64,000 nucleotides of DNA from Candidatus Woesearchaeota archaeon (GTDB lineage Archaea; Nanobdellota; Nanobdellia; Woesearchaeales; UBA583): positions 62,001 to 126,000 of the forward strand of contig CP060218.1 of assembly GCA_023898345.1 (NCBI GenBank), read 5' to 3'. Positions 33,874-41,683 of this stretch are shown piece after piece. The position numbers and the translations under genes were made by a program. Below the pieces are notes generated by a model that saw nothing but the letters and a program-made list of their open reading frames with translations, ran no database searches and was not told the origin of the DNA. Numbering within the stretch: position 1 is the stretch's first letter; each line of letters starts with the position of its first letter.

Positions 33874-34404
33874 ATGATGATTTTGACAGAGATTGATTCG
33901 TACAAAGTAGTTTCTTTAGATAAAGATTTTGCAAAGTTGTATCTAGCCTCATTAGTTTTACTTTTTAATCAGATCCCGAAGGTTTTGTACTTGCCTGAGG
34001 ATATTCTTTCAGAGAGGAAAGGGGAAAGACTTTTTTATGAAAAGTGGAGTCATGGTATTGCTTTACTTGATGGTTCACAACTTATTGGGGCACTTCTTGC
34101 ATATGAACGAGAAGGTGAAAAAAATGAGCAATATCCCGAGAATACTTTGTACATAAGTGAATTTGCGATTCTTGATTCTTATCAAAAAAAAGGGCTTGGG
34201 AAAAAACTTCTGCAGGTTTTTCTTGAGAATAATCGGAAAAAAGGTTTTTTGTTTCTTCAAGGAAGTTTTACTATTAGTGTTCAAACAAATTCAGGGAATT
34301 TTAATGGGCATGTTGTTAGACTTTATGAATCTCTCGGGTTTACATTTAGGGCCTATAAGCAATACGAAAACAGAAAGGATATTGTTCTTGGATTGTCTTT
34401 TTAA
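33874..34404 (+). CDS. GNAT-family acetyltransferase
   Basis: A protein of about 176 residues with the GNAT fold: strand ISEFAILDSYQKKGLGKKLLQVFLENNRKKG carries the acetyl-CoA loop (Q-x2-G-x-G), and VVRLYESLGFTFRAYKQYEN is the C-terminal motif. Substrate unknown. ATGs at 33874 and 33877 follow a purine-rich GAGAG; a TTG at 33865 is also possible. It is followed by the lpd gene, which has its own promoter. Confidence 0.83.
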   Translation: MMILTEIDSYKVVSLDKDFAKLYLASLVLLFNQIPKVLYLPEDILSERKGERLFYEKWSHGIALLDGSQLIGALLAYEREGEKNEQYPENTLYISEFAILDSYQKKGLGKKLLQVFLENNRKKGFLFLQGSFTISVQTNSGNFNGHVVRLYESLGFTFRAYKQYENRKDIVLGLSF

Positions 34405-34489
34405 GGTGATTTTTTTCTTACTTGTCTCTGTTCTCACTTTGTATGCGTGAACAAATACTATAATGGGGCTTCTTTTCACAACAGACATA

Positions 34490-35920
34490 ATGGTAGTAGG
34501 ATCTTTGACTGTTGAATGTGATGTTGTCGTCATAGGAGCGGGACCTGGTGGATATGTTGCTGCGATACGGGCAGCTCAGCTCGGAAAAGATGTCATAATT
34601 GTGGAAAAAGAAAAGAAACTCGGAGGAGTTTGTCTGAACGAGGGTTGTATTCCGACAAAGGCGCTCATAACTGCATCCGAACACTACTACAAAGGTCAGC
34701 ATCTTTCTCACATGGGAATTCAGGCAAAAGAAGTTTCTCTCAATACTGAGACTTTGCATGCGTGGAAAGATGGGATTATTTCAAAAATGGAAACTGGGAT
34801 TAGGGGACTTTGTGAGAAATATGGTATTGAGGTTATTGAAGGAGCAGCTTCGTTTCAGGATAACAAAACACTCAAAGTCTTTGGGCAAAGTGATGTGAAT
34901 ACTATTCTTTTCAAACAAGCAATTATTGCAACTGGTTCAAAGCCTATTGAAATTCCGGGCATTCCTTTTGATAAAAAAAAAGTTATTTCTTCAACAGAGG
35001 CTTTGCAACTTAAGGAAATTCCGAAAAAACTTATTATTGTTGGTGGCGGGTACATAGGAACTGAGCTTGGAACTGTGTATGCAAAATTGGGGAGTGAGGT
35101 ACATATTTTTGAAGGGAAGGATAGACTTATTCCGCAAATGGATAAGGACATTGTTGCCGTTGTTGCAAAACAGTTAGAAGAAAAAAAAATTGTTGTTCAT
35201 TATAACACTCTTGCGAAAAGTGTAGAGGCTTTTGATGGCGGGGTTGTTGTTCACTACACACAGGACAAAGTGGAGAATGCTCTTGGCGCCGACAAACTTA
35301 TGGTTGTTGTTGGGAGAATTCCTAATACGCAAAATTTAGGTTTAGAGAAATTGGGAATAAGTTGTAATGAACATGGATTTATCGATGTCAATGCAAAGAT
35401 GCAGACAAAGGTTGAGAATATTTATGCTATTGGAGATGTTGTTGGACAACCAATGTTGGCGCACAAAGCATCACGTGAGGCCAAAGTTGCAGCTGAAAGT
35501 ATTGCTGGACTTTCGTCGGCTTTTGATAACAAAGCAATTCCGGCGGTTGTGTTCAGTTATCCTGAACTTATGTCTGTTGGTCTTACAAAAGAGGAAGCGC
35601 AAGGTAAGGGTATTGAAGTTATTGAAAAAAAATTTCCGTATGCGGCACTTGCACGTGCGTACATGTTTGATGCTGCACAGGGTTTCATAAAAATGGTTGT
35701 TGAAGCAAAAACTAATGTTGTTCTTGGAGTACACGCAGCAGGCCCGCATGTGTCGGAGCTTGTAGCAGAAGCCACTCTTGCAATTGAAATGGGAGCAAAT
35801 GCGGAAGATATTGCTCTTACGATACATCCGCACCCTACTATCTCGGAAGGAATTTCTGAACTTGCGGATCATATTTTAGGACAGGCAGTCCATATTTATT
35901 CGCCACCAAAGAAAGAATAG
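34490..35920 (+). CDS. lpd: Dihydrolipoamide dehydrogenase
   Basis: A 476-residue flavoprotein disulfide reductase. FAD-binding GAGPGGYVAA, redox disulfide GVCLNEGCIPTKA, NAD-binding GGGYIGTELG, second FAD motif YAIGDV and the C-terminal catalytic His-Glu in HPHPTISE are all present. It reoxidises lipoyl groups of 2-oxoacid dehydrogenase complexes or the glycine cleavage system. No E1/E2, lipoate ligase or gcv gene is nearby, so it may serve another disulfide. TATA-like ATACTATAAT at 34453-34462 precedes the chosen ATG. Confidence 0.92.
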   Translation: MVVGSLTVECDVVVIGAGPGGYVAAIRAAQLGKDVIIVEKEKKLGGVCLNEGCIPTKALITASEHYYKGQHLSHMGIQAKEVSLNTETLHAWKDGIISKMETGIRGLCEKYGIEVIEGAASFQDNKTLKVFGQSDVNTILFKQAIIATGSKPIEIPGIPFDKKKVISSTEALQLKEIPKKLIIVGGGYIGTELGTVYAKLGSEVHIFEGKDRLIPQMDKDIVAVVAKQLEEKKIVVHYNTLAKSVEAFDGGVVVHYTQDKVENALGADKLMVVVGRIPNTQNLGLEKLGISCNEHGFIDVNAKMQTKVENIYAIGDVVGQPMLAHKASREAKVAAESIAGLSSAFDNKAIPAVVFSYPELMSVGLTKEEAQGKGIEVIEKKFPYAALARAYMFDAAQGFIKMVVEAKTNVVLGVHAAGPHVSELVAEATLAIEMGANAEDIALTIHPHPTISEGISELADHILGQAVHIYSPPKKE

Positions 35921-35928
35921 GTGTATGC

Positions 35929-36309
35929 ATGATGAACTCAGACATAGACAAATATATTGCAGATTTTGAAGGGGGTGTTCAGGAACGACTACAAATGCTA
36001 CGAAAGGTTTGTTTGAACGCTTTTCCTGGTGCTGAAGAGAGTTTCAAATGGGGAAAGCCTGCTTTTTCTTTGAAAAGAGTTCTCATTGTGTACGCTGCGT
36101 ACAAACATCACATTGGTTTTTATCCAACACCAGAAGTTTTAACTGAGTTTAGTGATGAAATTAAGAAATATACTTTTGCAAAGGGTTCGGTTCAGTTTAA
36201 GCATACTGAGCCTTTTCCAATAAAACTTATTGAGAATATGGCAAAGGCAAGATACAAACATTATCTAGAAAAAGATGCGAAGTGGAAAGATCCTAAAGGA
36301 TGTAACTAA
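35929..36309 (+). CDS. DUF1801 (YdhG-like) protein
   Basis: A 126-residue protein with the pattern of the DUF1801/YdhG family: an N-terminal helix (DIDKYIADF), GAEESFKWGKPAFSL, LIVYAAYKHHIGFYP, and a C-terminal KGSVQFKHTEPFPIKLIENMAKAR. Some relatives are annotated as iron-chaperone-like (frataxin-fold). It starts 8 nt after lpd and overlaps the convergent hypE by 4 nt, so it is probably co-transcribed with lpd. Confidence 0.78.
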   Translation: MMNSDIDKYIADFEGGVQERLQMLRKVCLNAFPGAEESFKWGKPAFSLKRVLIVYAAYKHHIGFYPTPEVLTEFSDEIKKYTFAKGSVQFKHTEPFPIKLIENMAKARYKHYLEKDAKWKDPKGCN

Positions 36310-37298
36310 CAGATTCTTGGCACAATTTTTCCTGAGGGTGTTGGAAGGAAGCGTCTGCCAAGTTTGGTCTTGATTTCAACTTGGAATCCTTTTTCTCTTT
36401 TTTTTGTAACTTTTCCGATAACTGCAGCTTCGGTATTATATGTCTTTAGAGTTGTTAGGACTTCTTTTTCTTTGTCTTTGGAAACAATACAGATAAGGCG
36501 TCCTTCGCAGGCGAGTGTGTATGGGTCGATGCCAAGTAGCTTTGTTGCAGCACGGACTTCTTTCTTTAGGGGGATTTGTGTTTCTTCAATTTCTAAACTC
36601 AGGGAATATTTTTTTGCGATTTCGTTTAGACAGGCTGCTAGTCCTCCGCGTGTTGGGTCTTTAGCTAGTCTTACTTTTCCTCCTATTTCTTTCATTTCTT
36701 CTCCTACATATTTGCTGTCAGTAAGTAGGGTAGTTTCAAATTCAAAACGTTTGGAGAGAAGCGCAACTGCATGTTCTCCTATGCCTCCTGAAACAATGAT
36801 GCTATCACCTTCTTCAATCTCTCCGTCTCTTTCATATTCAAGAAAACCAAGTCCTGCTGTGTTAATGACAATGCCGTCAAGTGATCCGCGCTCCATTACT
36901 TTTGTGTCGCCAGTGACAATGGGAACGCCTGCCTTTGTACTTTCTTCTTGGAGGCTCAGAATAATTTTGTCAAAGTCTTCCATTGGAAAACCTTCTTCTA
37001 GAATAAAGGACAGAGAGAGTCCGATGGGCCGTGCTCCTGCGACGACGAGGTCATTGAGAGTGCCACAGATGGCTAATTTTCCTATATTTCCTCCGGGGAA
37101 GAAGGCAGGACTTGCAATGTAGGAGTCAGTTGTAAAGCAAAGCTTTGGTGAAGCTTCTTCTTTGAACACGGCTGCATCTTCGTCGTGGTTTGTCCATTTG
37201 TCGTTCTTGAAAAAACCTCTTGAAAATTTTTCAATAAACTCTTGCATTTCAAGGCCTCCATTTCCAAAATCTAGGGAAATTGTTTTTTTTTCTTCCAT
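36306..37298 (-). CDS. hypE: HypE-like protein (hydrogenase maturation, AIR-synthase fold)
   Basis: A 330-residue ATP-dependent AIR-synthase-fold protein. It has the HypE layout: N-terminal LDFGNGG, HDEDAAVF, LCFTTDSY, GTLNDLVVAGARP, VTGDTKVM, GGIGEHAVALL, DPTRGGLAACLNEIA and the terminal PRIC whose cysteine (C330) receives the carbamoyl/cyano group in HypE. In the known pathway HypF and HypE make the CN ligands of [NiFe] hydrogenase. No hydrogenase or other hyp gene is in this window, so it is either one of a dispersed set or an orphan with another role. Confidence 0.86.
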   Translation of the reverse strand: MEEKKTISLDFGNGGLEMQEFIEKFSRGFFKNDKWTNHDEDAAVFKEEASPKLCFTTDSYIASPAFFPGGNIGKLAICGTLNDLVVAGARPIGLSLSFILEEGFPMEDFDKIILSLQEESTKAGVPIVTGDTKVMERGSLDGIVINTAGLGFLEYERDGEIEEGDSIIVSGGIGEHAVALLSKRFEFETTLLTDSKYVGEEMKEIGGKVRLAKDPTRGGLAACLNEIAKKYSLSLEIEETQIPLKKEVRAATKLLGIDPYTLACEGRLICIVSKDKEKEVLTTLKTYNTEAAVIGKVTKKREKGFQVEIKTKLGRRFLPTPSGKIVPRIC

Positions 37299-37361
37299 TC
37301 TTCCAAAATCTTTCTCTTAGTTCTTTATTAGTTTTAGGATGCTGTGTCATTCACAAAAGTA

Positions 37362-37432
37362 ATTCCCTAGCTAGGTACATAGACTTGGCAACTCTTTTCC
37401 AATTGGGATAGGCATACTTAGGATTTCTTCAC
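37362..37432 (+). repeat. Intergenic repeat, copy B
   Basis: Second copy, with CCTAGCTAGG near one end and TTGGGATAGGCATACTTAGGATTTCTTC at the other. The landmarks (TAGCT to GGGATAGG) are 37 nt apart, as in copy C. It lies between the divergent hypE gene and the gene at 37542. Confidence 0.7.
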
Positions 37433-37541
37433 TTATTGAAGTTATGGTGCAAACACTGCAAAAAAAGTTCTTTAAGCTTTTCTTGAGAAACTTTCACAGA
37501 ACTTTTAAAAGTTCAAGGCTATTGTTGCTTCCTAGGTAAAA

Positions 37542-37994
37542 ATGGGCGAAGGTCAAGTGCAAGTCGATCCTGTCGATGTTATTCAAATGAAAAACTATTT
37601 TGTTAAATTGCTTGATCTTTCTGAATCTCAGGCGCTACAAATTATGGCAATCTATCAAAGAGATGCTGGACTGGTGTATTCTCTTTCAGTTGCTGTTGGA
37701 AATGGAGGCTTGGATGCTTATATGTTCCTGAGTTATGAGATGGATTTTGCTGATGAGGGTTGTGGACTTGTCTCTGGTAAACTTGATGCACGCTATGCTT
37801 TAGAGGATAGGATATTAAGCTTTGGACATGAACAAGGAAAAGGAATAGATTCTCTTGCGGAAGTCTGTGCTTTTTTCAATCGGAGGTTACTTGTTGAGTA
37901 CGCAGAAGAAGAACCTTTAGATGAACTATTTAGGTGTGCAGAAATATGGAATGGCAGGGGTTGTTATGAACAAACTTTAGAGTCTGTAAACTGA
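37542..37994 (+). CDS. Unrecognised protein, paralogue of the next gene
   Basis: A 150-residue soluble protein. It begins with an N-terminal region (VDPVDVIQMKNYFVKLLD, LQIMAIYQRDAG) that matches in spacing the N-terminal region of the gene at 38101 (LNPSDVFSMTEVFNKIV, LQILGIYGNGDG). The two appear to be divergent tandem copies. TATA-like ACTTTTAAAAG at 37501-37511 precedes the start. No known domain; helical, Leu/Ala-rich. Confidence 0.62.
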   Translation: MGEGQVQVDPVDVIQMKNYFVKLLDLSESQALQIMAIYQRDAGLVYSLSVAVGNGGLDAYMFLSYEMDFADEGCGLVSGKLDARYALEDRILSFGHEQGKGIDSLAEVCAFFNRRLLVEYAEEEPLDELFRCAEIWNGRGCYEQTLESVN

Positions 37995-38100
37995 ATGGGG
38001 AGGTTATTGCTTTTGAGAGAGGGCTTTTTTTTGTTCTCTTTCTTTAGTAGTTTCAAACAATACCTTTAAAAGTTCTGCTTGCTTTACACTGGACAGGAAA

Positions 38101-38664
38101 ATGAGCCTTGAAGAGAGAATTGAACAACTGAATCCTAGCGACGTTTTTTCTATGACAGAAGTTTTTAATAAGATAGTACAAGCGCAGAATAGGGGAGAAA
38201 CGGGTCCGAGGTTTTCAGATTTGCAGATTCTCGGCATTTATGGGAATGGTGATGGGGCTTTTCTTTATACTGTAGCGTACAAAGCTAACATAGACGCCCA
38301 GTCATTCCCTGGCTTAGAGACCGATATTGAACAGTATCTTTTAACAACATATGTCTTGAATATTGATGAAGCTAACTCTTCGGCTCAACTTAACTCAGGA
38401 ACACTTCATGCTCTATACGATGTGGGACAGAAAGCTTTTATGTATCATGAAGGACAAGAAGATCCAAAAGATTTAGCTTCTTGGCGACAAGTTCAAGGTG
38501 TTCAAAATAATGCTCTTGCTTTTATAGCTTATAGTTCACTTGTTGAGGCTGCTTATGGAATATATGATAAAAAAAATACGAGCTTTGTTCCTGTCTATCT
38601 CTCTCCTTTACTTGAGGCAGCGAATGATGATAAGTTTGGATCTGAAAAAAAGGGGGAGGGGTGA
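38101..38664 (+). CDS. Unrecognised protein, paralogue of the preceding gene
   Basis: A 187-residue soluble helical protein with shared spacing and residues to the preceding product: DV-x2-M, F-x-K, LQI-x2-IY and G-x-Y-T/S in the first 60 residues. The C-terminal part (QVQGVQNNALAFIAYSSLVEAAYGIYD, VYLSPLLEAAN) is Ala-rich helical. The C-terminus is Lys/Glu-rich. TATA-like CCTTTAAAAG at about 38063-38072 precedes the start. Function unknown. Confidence 0.62.
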   Translation: MSLEERIEQLNPSDVFSMTEVFNKIVQAQNRGETGPRFSDLQILGIYGNGDGAFLYTVAYKANIDAQSFPGLETDIEQYLLTTYVLNIDEANSSAQLNSGTLHALYDVGQKAFMYHEGQEDPKDLASWRQVQGVQNNALAFIAYSSLVEAAYGIYDKKNTSFVPVYLSPLLEAANDDKFGSEKKGEG

Positions 38665-38737
38665 GAGCTTTTGTTCTTCTTTACTTTTGAATTCCAATGA
38701 AATTTTATAAGTACTTTTGCTAAAGTTTAAGTTGTTT

Positions 38738-40069
38738 ATGTTTGAGTTTGAGACACTTATTGGACTTATGCTTTCTCTTGCACTTGGTGCTCTTGTTGGG
38801 ACGGAGCGAGAGATCCGCCAACAAAAGACAAAGCAACAGGATTTTGCAGGTTTTAGAACTTTTACTCTTATTTCTCTTTTTGGTTTTCTCATAGGACTTG
38901 TGGGAAAGCATTTTATTCATGAAACAAATGTGTTTGTTATTTCTCTTTTTGGAATTTTTCTTTTGTGTGCTGTTGCGTATAGGGCTGTTAACAAGTTGCG
39001 TCCGACGGAGGTTTCTGTAACTTCTGAGGTAAGTGCTCTTTTAACATTTATTATTGGCTTTTTTGTGAGTCAGGGAGAATTTCATCTTTCTATTTCTCTT
39101 GCTATTCTTATAACGTTAGTTTTATTTTTAGGGAATGCTCTTCACAAGTTTGCTAAAAAAATTAAAAGTAGGGAAGTTTTTGCAACATTAAAATTTGCTT
39201 TGATTTCACTTGTGATTCTTCCTCTTCTTCCACAGACAAATTATGCTCTTACTGATCTTCCTCTTCTGGGGGAAGTTCTTATGACTCAGAGTTTTCTTCC
39301 TGCTTCTCTTCTACAGGAAACTAATGTGTTTAATTTTCACACTATTTGGCTTATGGTTGTTCTTATTTCTGGAATTGCTTATGTGGGATATCTTCTTTTG
39401 AAAATTTTTGGTGAAAAGGGGATCCTTTTGACGGGCTTTCTTGGTGGTCTTATGAGTTCGACGGCTTTGACTTCTTCTTTTTCTATTGAGAGTAAGCATC
39501 TTAAACATCTTTCCGTTCCTTTGGCGGTTGGTGTTATTATTGCCTGTTCGACGATGTTCTTTAGGATTATTGTGGAAGTTCTTCTTCTTAATTCTTCTTT
39601 GCTTGATGGGCTTGCACTTTTTCTTTTTTTTATAGGTTTTCTTGGTTGCTTGTGTGCAGGGTATCTTTTTTTGAGAACAAAGCTTAATCATGTTAAAACT
39701 TTAACTTTAGATTCTCCTTTTTCTCTTAAGCCAGCTTTGAAATTTGGATTTTTTTTTATCATTGTTCTTTTTGTTTCTAAGTTTTTTAGTCTTGTTTTAG
39801 GGGATAGGGGGGTTTTTGTTGTTGCTCTTTTCTCAGGATTTGCTGATGTAGATGCTATTACTATTTCTTTGTGCAAGCTTGCTCTTGAAGGAGCAATTAC
39901 TCCTGGCACGGCAAAGCTTGGGATTGTTTTTGCTGCTTTTTCTAATACTCTTTTCAAAGCGGGGGTTGCTTACTATTTGGGTTCAGCTTCATTTGGAAAA
40001 ATTATTCTTTTTGTTTTTGGTGCTTTGCTTTTAGCTGGAGCTTTCTTTGCTCCTTTTCTTCTGTTTTAA
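38738..40069 (+). CDS. MgtC/SapB-DUF4010-type membrane protein
   Basis: A 443-residue integral membrane protein with about 12 hydrophobic segments. The N-terminal part matches MgtC/SapB (LIGLMLSLALGALVGTEREIRQ, FRTFTLISLFGFLIGLV). The longer C-terminal part matches DUF4010, with LTGFLGGLMSSTALTSSF and VVALFSGFADVDAITISL as the most conserved-looking stretches. The family is linked to Mg2+ homeostasis and membrane potential, but the substrate is uncertain. AATTTTATAAG at 38700-38710 is a TATA box; the ATG at 38738 is preferred over an in-frame one at 38717. Confidence 0.85.
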   Translation: MFEFETLIGLMLSLALGALVGTEREIRQQKTKQQDFAGFRTFTLISLFGFLIGLVGKHFIHETNVFVISLFGIFLLCAVAYRAVNKLRPTEVSVTSEVSALLTFIIGFFVSQGEFHLSISLAILITLVLFLGNALHKFAKKIKSREVFATLKFALISLVILPLLPQTNYALTDLPLLGEVLMTQSFLPASLLQETNVFNFHTIWLMVVLISGIAYVGYLLLKIFGEKGILLTGFLGGLMSSTALTSSFSIESKHLKHLSVPLAVGVIIACSTMFFRIIVEVLLLNSSLLDGLALFLFFIGFLGCLCAGYLFLRTKLNHVKTLTLDSPFSLKPALKFGFFFIIVLFVSKFFSLVLGDRGVFVVALFSGFADVDAITISLCKLALEGAITPGTAKLGIVFAAFSNTLFKAGVAYYLGSASFGKIILFVFGALLLAGAFFAPFLLF

Positions 40070-40099
40070 CTTTTGTGAGAATAAAGAAGGAGGGGATTT

Positions 40100-40807
40100 C
40101 TATTCGTCAAATTCTAAAAGGTTTGTAGAGGTATTTGTTTCAAAACGGAAGTGTTTTTGGATGACATTGTTTACAAAGGGTTTGAGTGTTGTGAGACAAA
40201 ACCAGATGTCCTCATTAAGATAGCGATGATATACGTAATTTAGGTAAAATTCTTTGAATTTTTTAGAATTTTTTACGTATGGAACTTTATTGAGGTGGTC
40301 TCTGATAACGACGTTTTTGTAAAGCATTTTGTTTCGAAATTCAAATCGCCCACAAAGTACTTTCTTTTTTTGATTTCCATCGAGGATTTCTTTGTATTTG
40401 GCAAAACGATTTGCAATATTTAGTGTCACTTCAAACCACCCATGACTTGAGGCTTCAACTTTTCGTCTAGCTTTCCAGGTTATTTCTAAATCTACAATTC
40501 CGTCTCTTTCTTTCCAATACATAAATTCTTCAAACATGTATGGAGTACGGTTGAAAAGCATAGGGTTTTCTGGTTGAACTTGGTCTCCTTTGGCGGCGGC
40601 ATTTCCAAAGAATTTTCCGACTTTCATTTCTGATGGTCTGCCTATCATATCCTCAAAATCTTTTTTGATAAGCTTTGCAGCCATTTCCTTGTAAAAAGCT
40701 TCAAGATCAACACATGTCTCAAGATATTCTGTCTTTCCACCTTGAATTCCTTCTTCTATAACTTCATCAGAATTAATGTTACTTCCGTAGTGAAAAGTAA
40801 AGGTCAT
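40100..40807 (-). CDS. Unrecognised protein, about 235 residues
   Basis: A soluble alpha/beta protein with abundant aromatic and basic residues: DIWFCLTTLKPFVNNVIQKHF, GWFEVTLNIANRFAKYKEI and VLCGRFEFRNKMLYKNVVIRD are characteristic. It has no signal peptide or membrane segment. The 169-nt region upstream holds intergenic repeat copy C. Family not recognised. Confidence 0.65.
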   Translation of the reverse strand: MTFTFHYGSNINSDEVIEEGIQGGKTEYLETCVDLEAFYKEMAAKLIKKDFEDMIGRPSEMKVGKFFGNAAAKGDQVQPENPMLFNRTPYMFEEFMYWKERDGIVDLEITWKARRKVEASSHGWFEVTLNIANRFAKYKEILDGNQKKKVLCGRFEFRNKMLYKNVVIRDHLNKVPYVKNSKKFKEFYLNYVYHRYLNEDIWFCLTTLKPFVNNVIQKHFRFETNTSTNLLEFDE

Positions 40808-40909
40808 GCTTTTGTTTGAACGTAGTGACTATTTAAAGATTTATTATTATTCTTTGTACGTACAGAGTAAAAGAAGTAGTCTTTCAACTTTTTAGTGAGT
40901 TTCTTCTTA

Positions 40910-40980
40910 TTTCTTAGCTGGGTATTGTACTTTGCAGCTCTGCTCCAGCTGGGATAGGCATATTTTAGTGATTTTTTTAT
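40910..40980 (+). repeat. Intergenic repeat, copy C
   Basis: Third copy, with TTCTTAGCTGGG at one end and GCAGCTCTGCTCC then GGGATAGGCATATTTTAG at the other. TAGCT and GGGATAGG are 36 nt apart. AGCTGG and CCAGCT within it could pair. It runs up to the stop codon of the gene at 40977. Confidence 0.7.
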
Positions 40981-41564
40981 TTGCTATTTCTGTAGACACA
41001 GATTAAAGAAAATTCTTCAGGTAAAGATACACGAGGGAAATTTCTTTGCTCAAGAACTTCTTTTATGGGCTCTTTTTGATTCCATTTCTCTTTCATATAA
41101 AGTTGATCAGTTCCCAAGATGAGAAGACCATTTATTTTAGTGACTCTACAAAGTTCAGGAAGTGCTTCAATAATTGTTTCTGATGGAACACCCCAGATTA
41201 ATGTAGCAGCAAACTTGTTCTCTTCAAAGATGGCTTGAGTTTCTCTGTAATCTCCCTCAATCATATATTTTGCTCCTGTCTTTCTTAGCTGACTGAAATA
41301 GCCATCCTCAAAAATTTCACGTTTTCTTTGTGAAGGTGGTGCTGATTCTCCTTTGAAAAGAGGATCTCTAAGCACATCGGGATCTCCTTTTGTTTCTTCT
41401 TTTGAAAGATGGTAAACTTTGTCCGCACCAAAGACTTGTAATGGAACATCATGCCAACCTGAACCGGGGTAGTAAAAAAGTCCGTCTTTAGGAATGTACT
41501 CATTGTCTCTTAGAAAAACTAAAAGTCTCTTGAGAAGAAGATCGTCGTCTATTTCTTTTTCCAT
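40977..41564 (-). CDS. Methyltransferase-fold-like protein, uncertain
   Basis: A protein of about 195 residues. FYYPGSGWHDVPLQVFGADKVYHL resembles motif I of a SAM-dependent methyltransferase (strand, G-x-G, acidic end replaced by Leu-Ser). AATLIWGVPSETIIEAL and INGLLILGTDQLYMKEKW resemble the later strands. The motif is imperfect, so SAM binding is not certain. The frame is open to 41579, but the ATG at 41564 fits a TATA-like CAAATAAAGA at 41585-41594. Function unknown. Confidence 0.55.
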   Translation of the reverse strand: MEKEIDDDLLLKRLLVFLRDNEYIPKDGLFYYPGSGWHDVPLQVFGADKVYHLSKEETKGDPDVLRDPLFKGESAPPSQRKREIFEDGYFSQLRKTGAKYMIEGDYRETQAIFEENKFAATLIWGVPSETIIEALPELCRVTKINGLLILGTDQLYMKEKWNQKEPIKEVLEQRNFPRVSLPEEFSLICVYRNSK

Positions 41565-41651
41565 ATAGAATTTGTTCAACTATTTCTTTATTTGTCTTTT
41601 TAGTTACTTTGGACTGTTCGTTAAGAATGGTGATCAAAAAGTTTCGCCAAA

Positions 41652-41660
41652 GTTTATATG
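41652..41660 (+). promoter_or_regulatory. TATA box of the Hel308 C-terminal half
   Basis: GTTTATATG is centred about 28 nt before the ATG at 41684, so the C-half has its own promoter and a leaderless start. Confidence 0.55.
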
Positions 41661-41683
41661 GTGGGATGGACTTAAACACTTAA

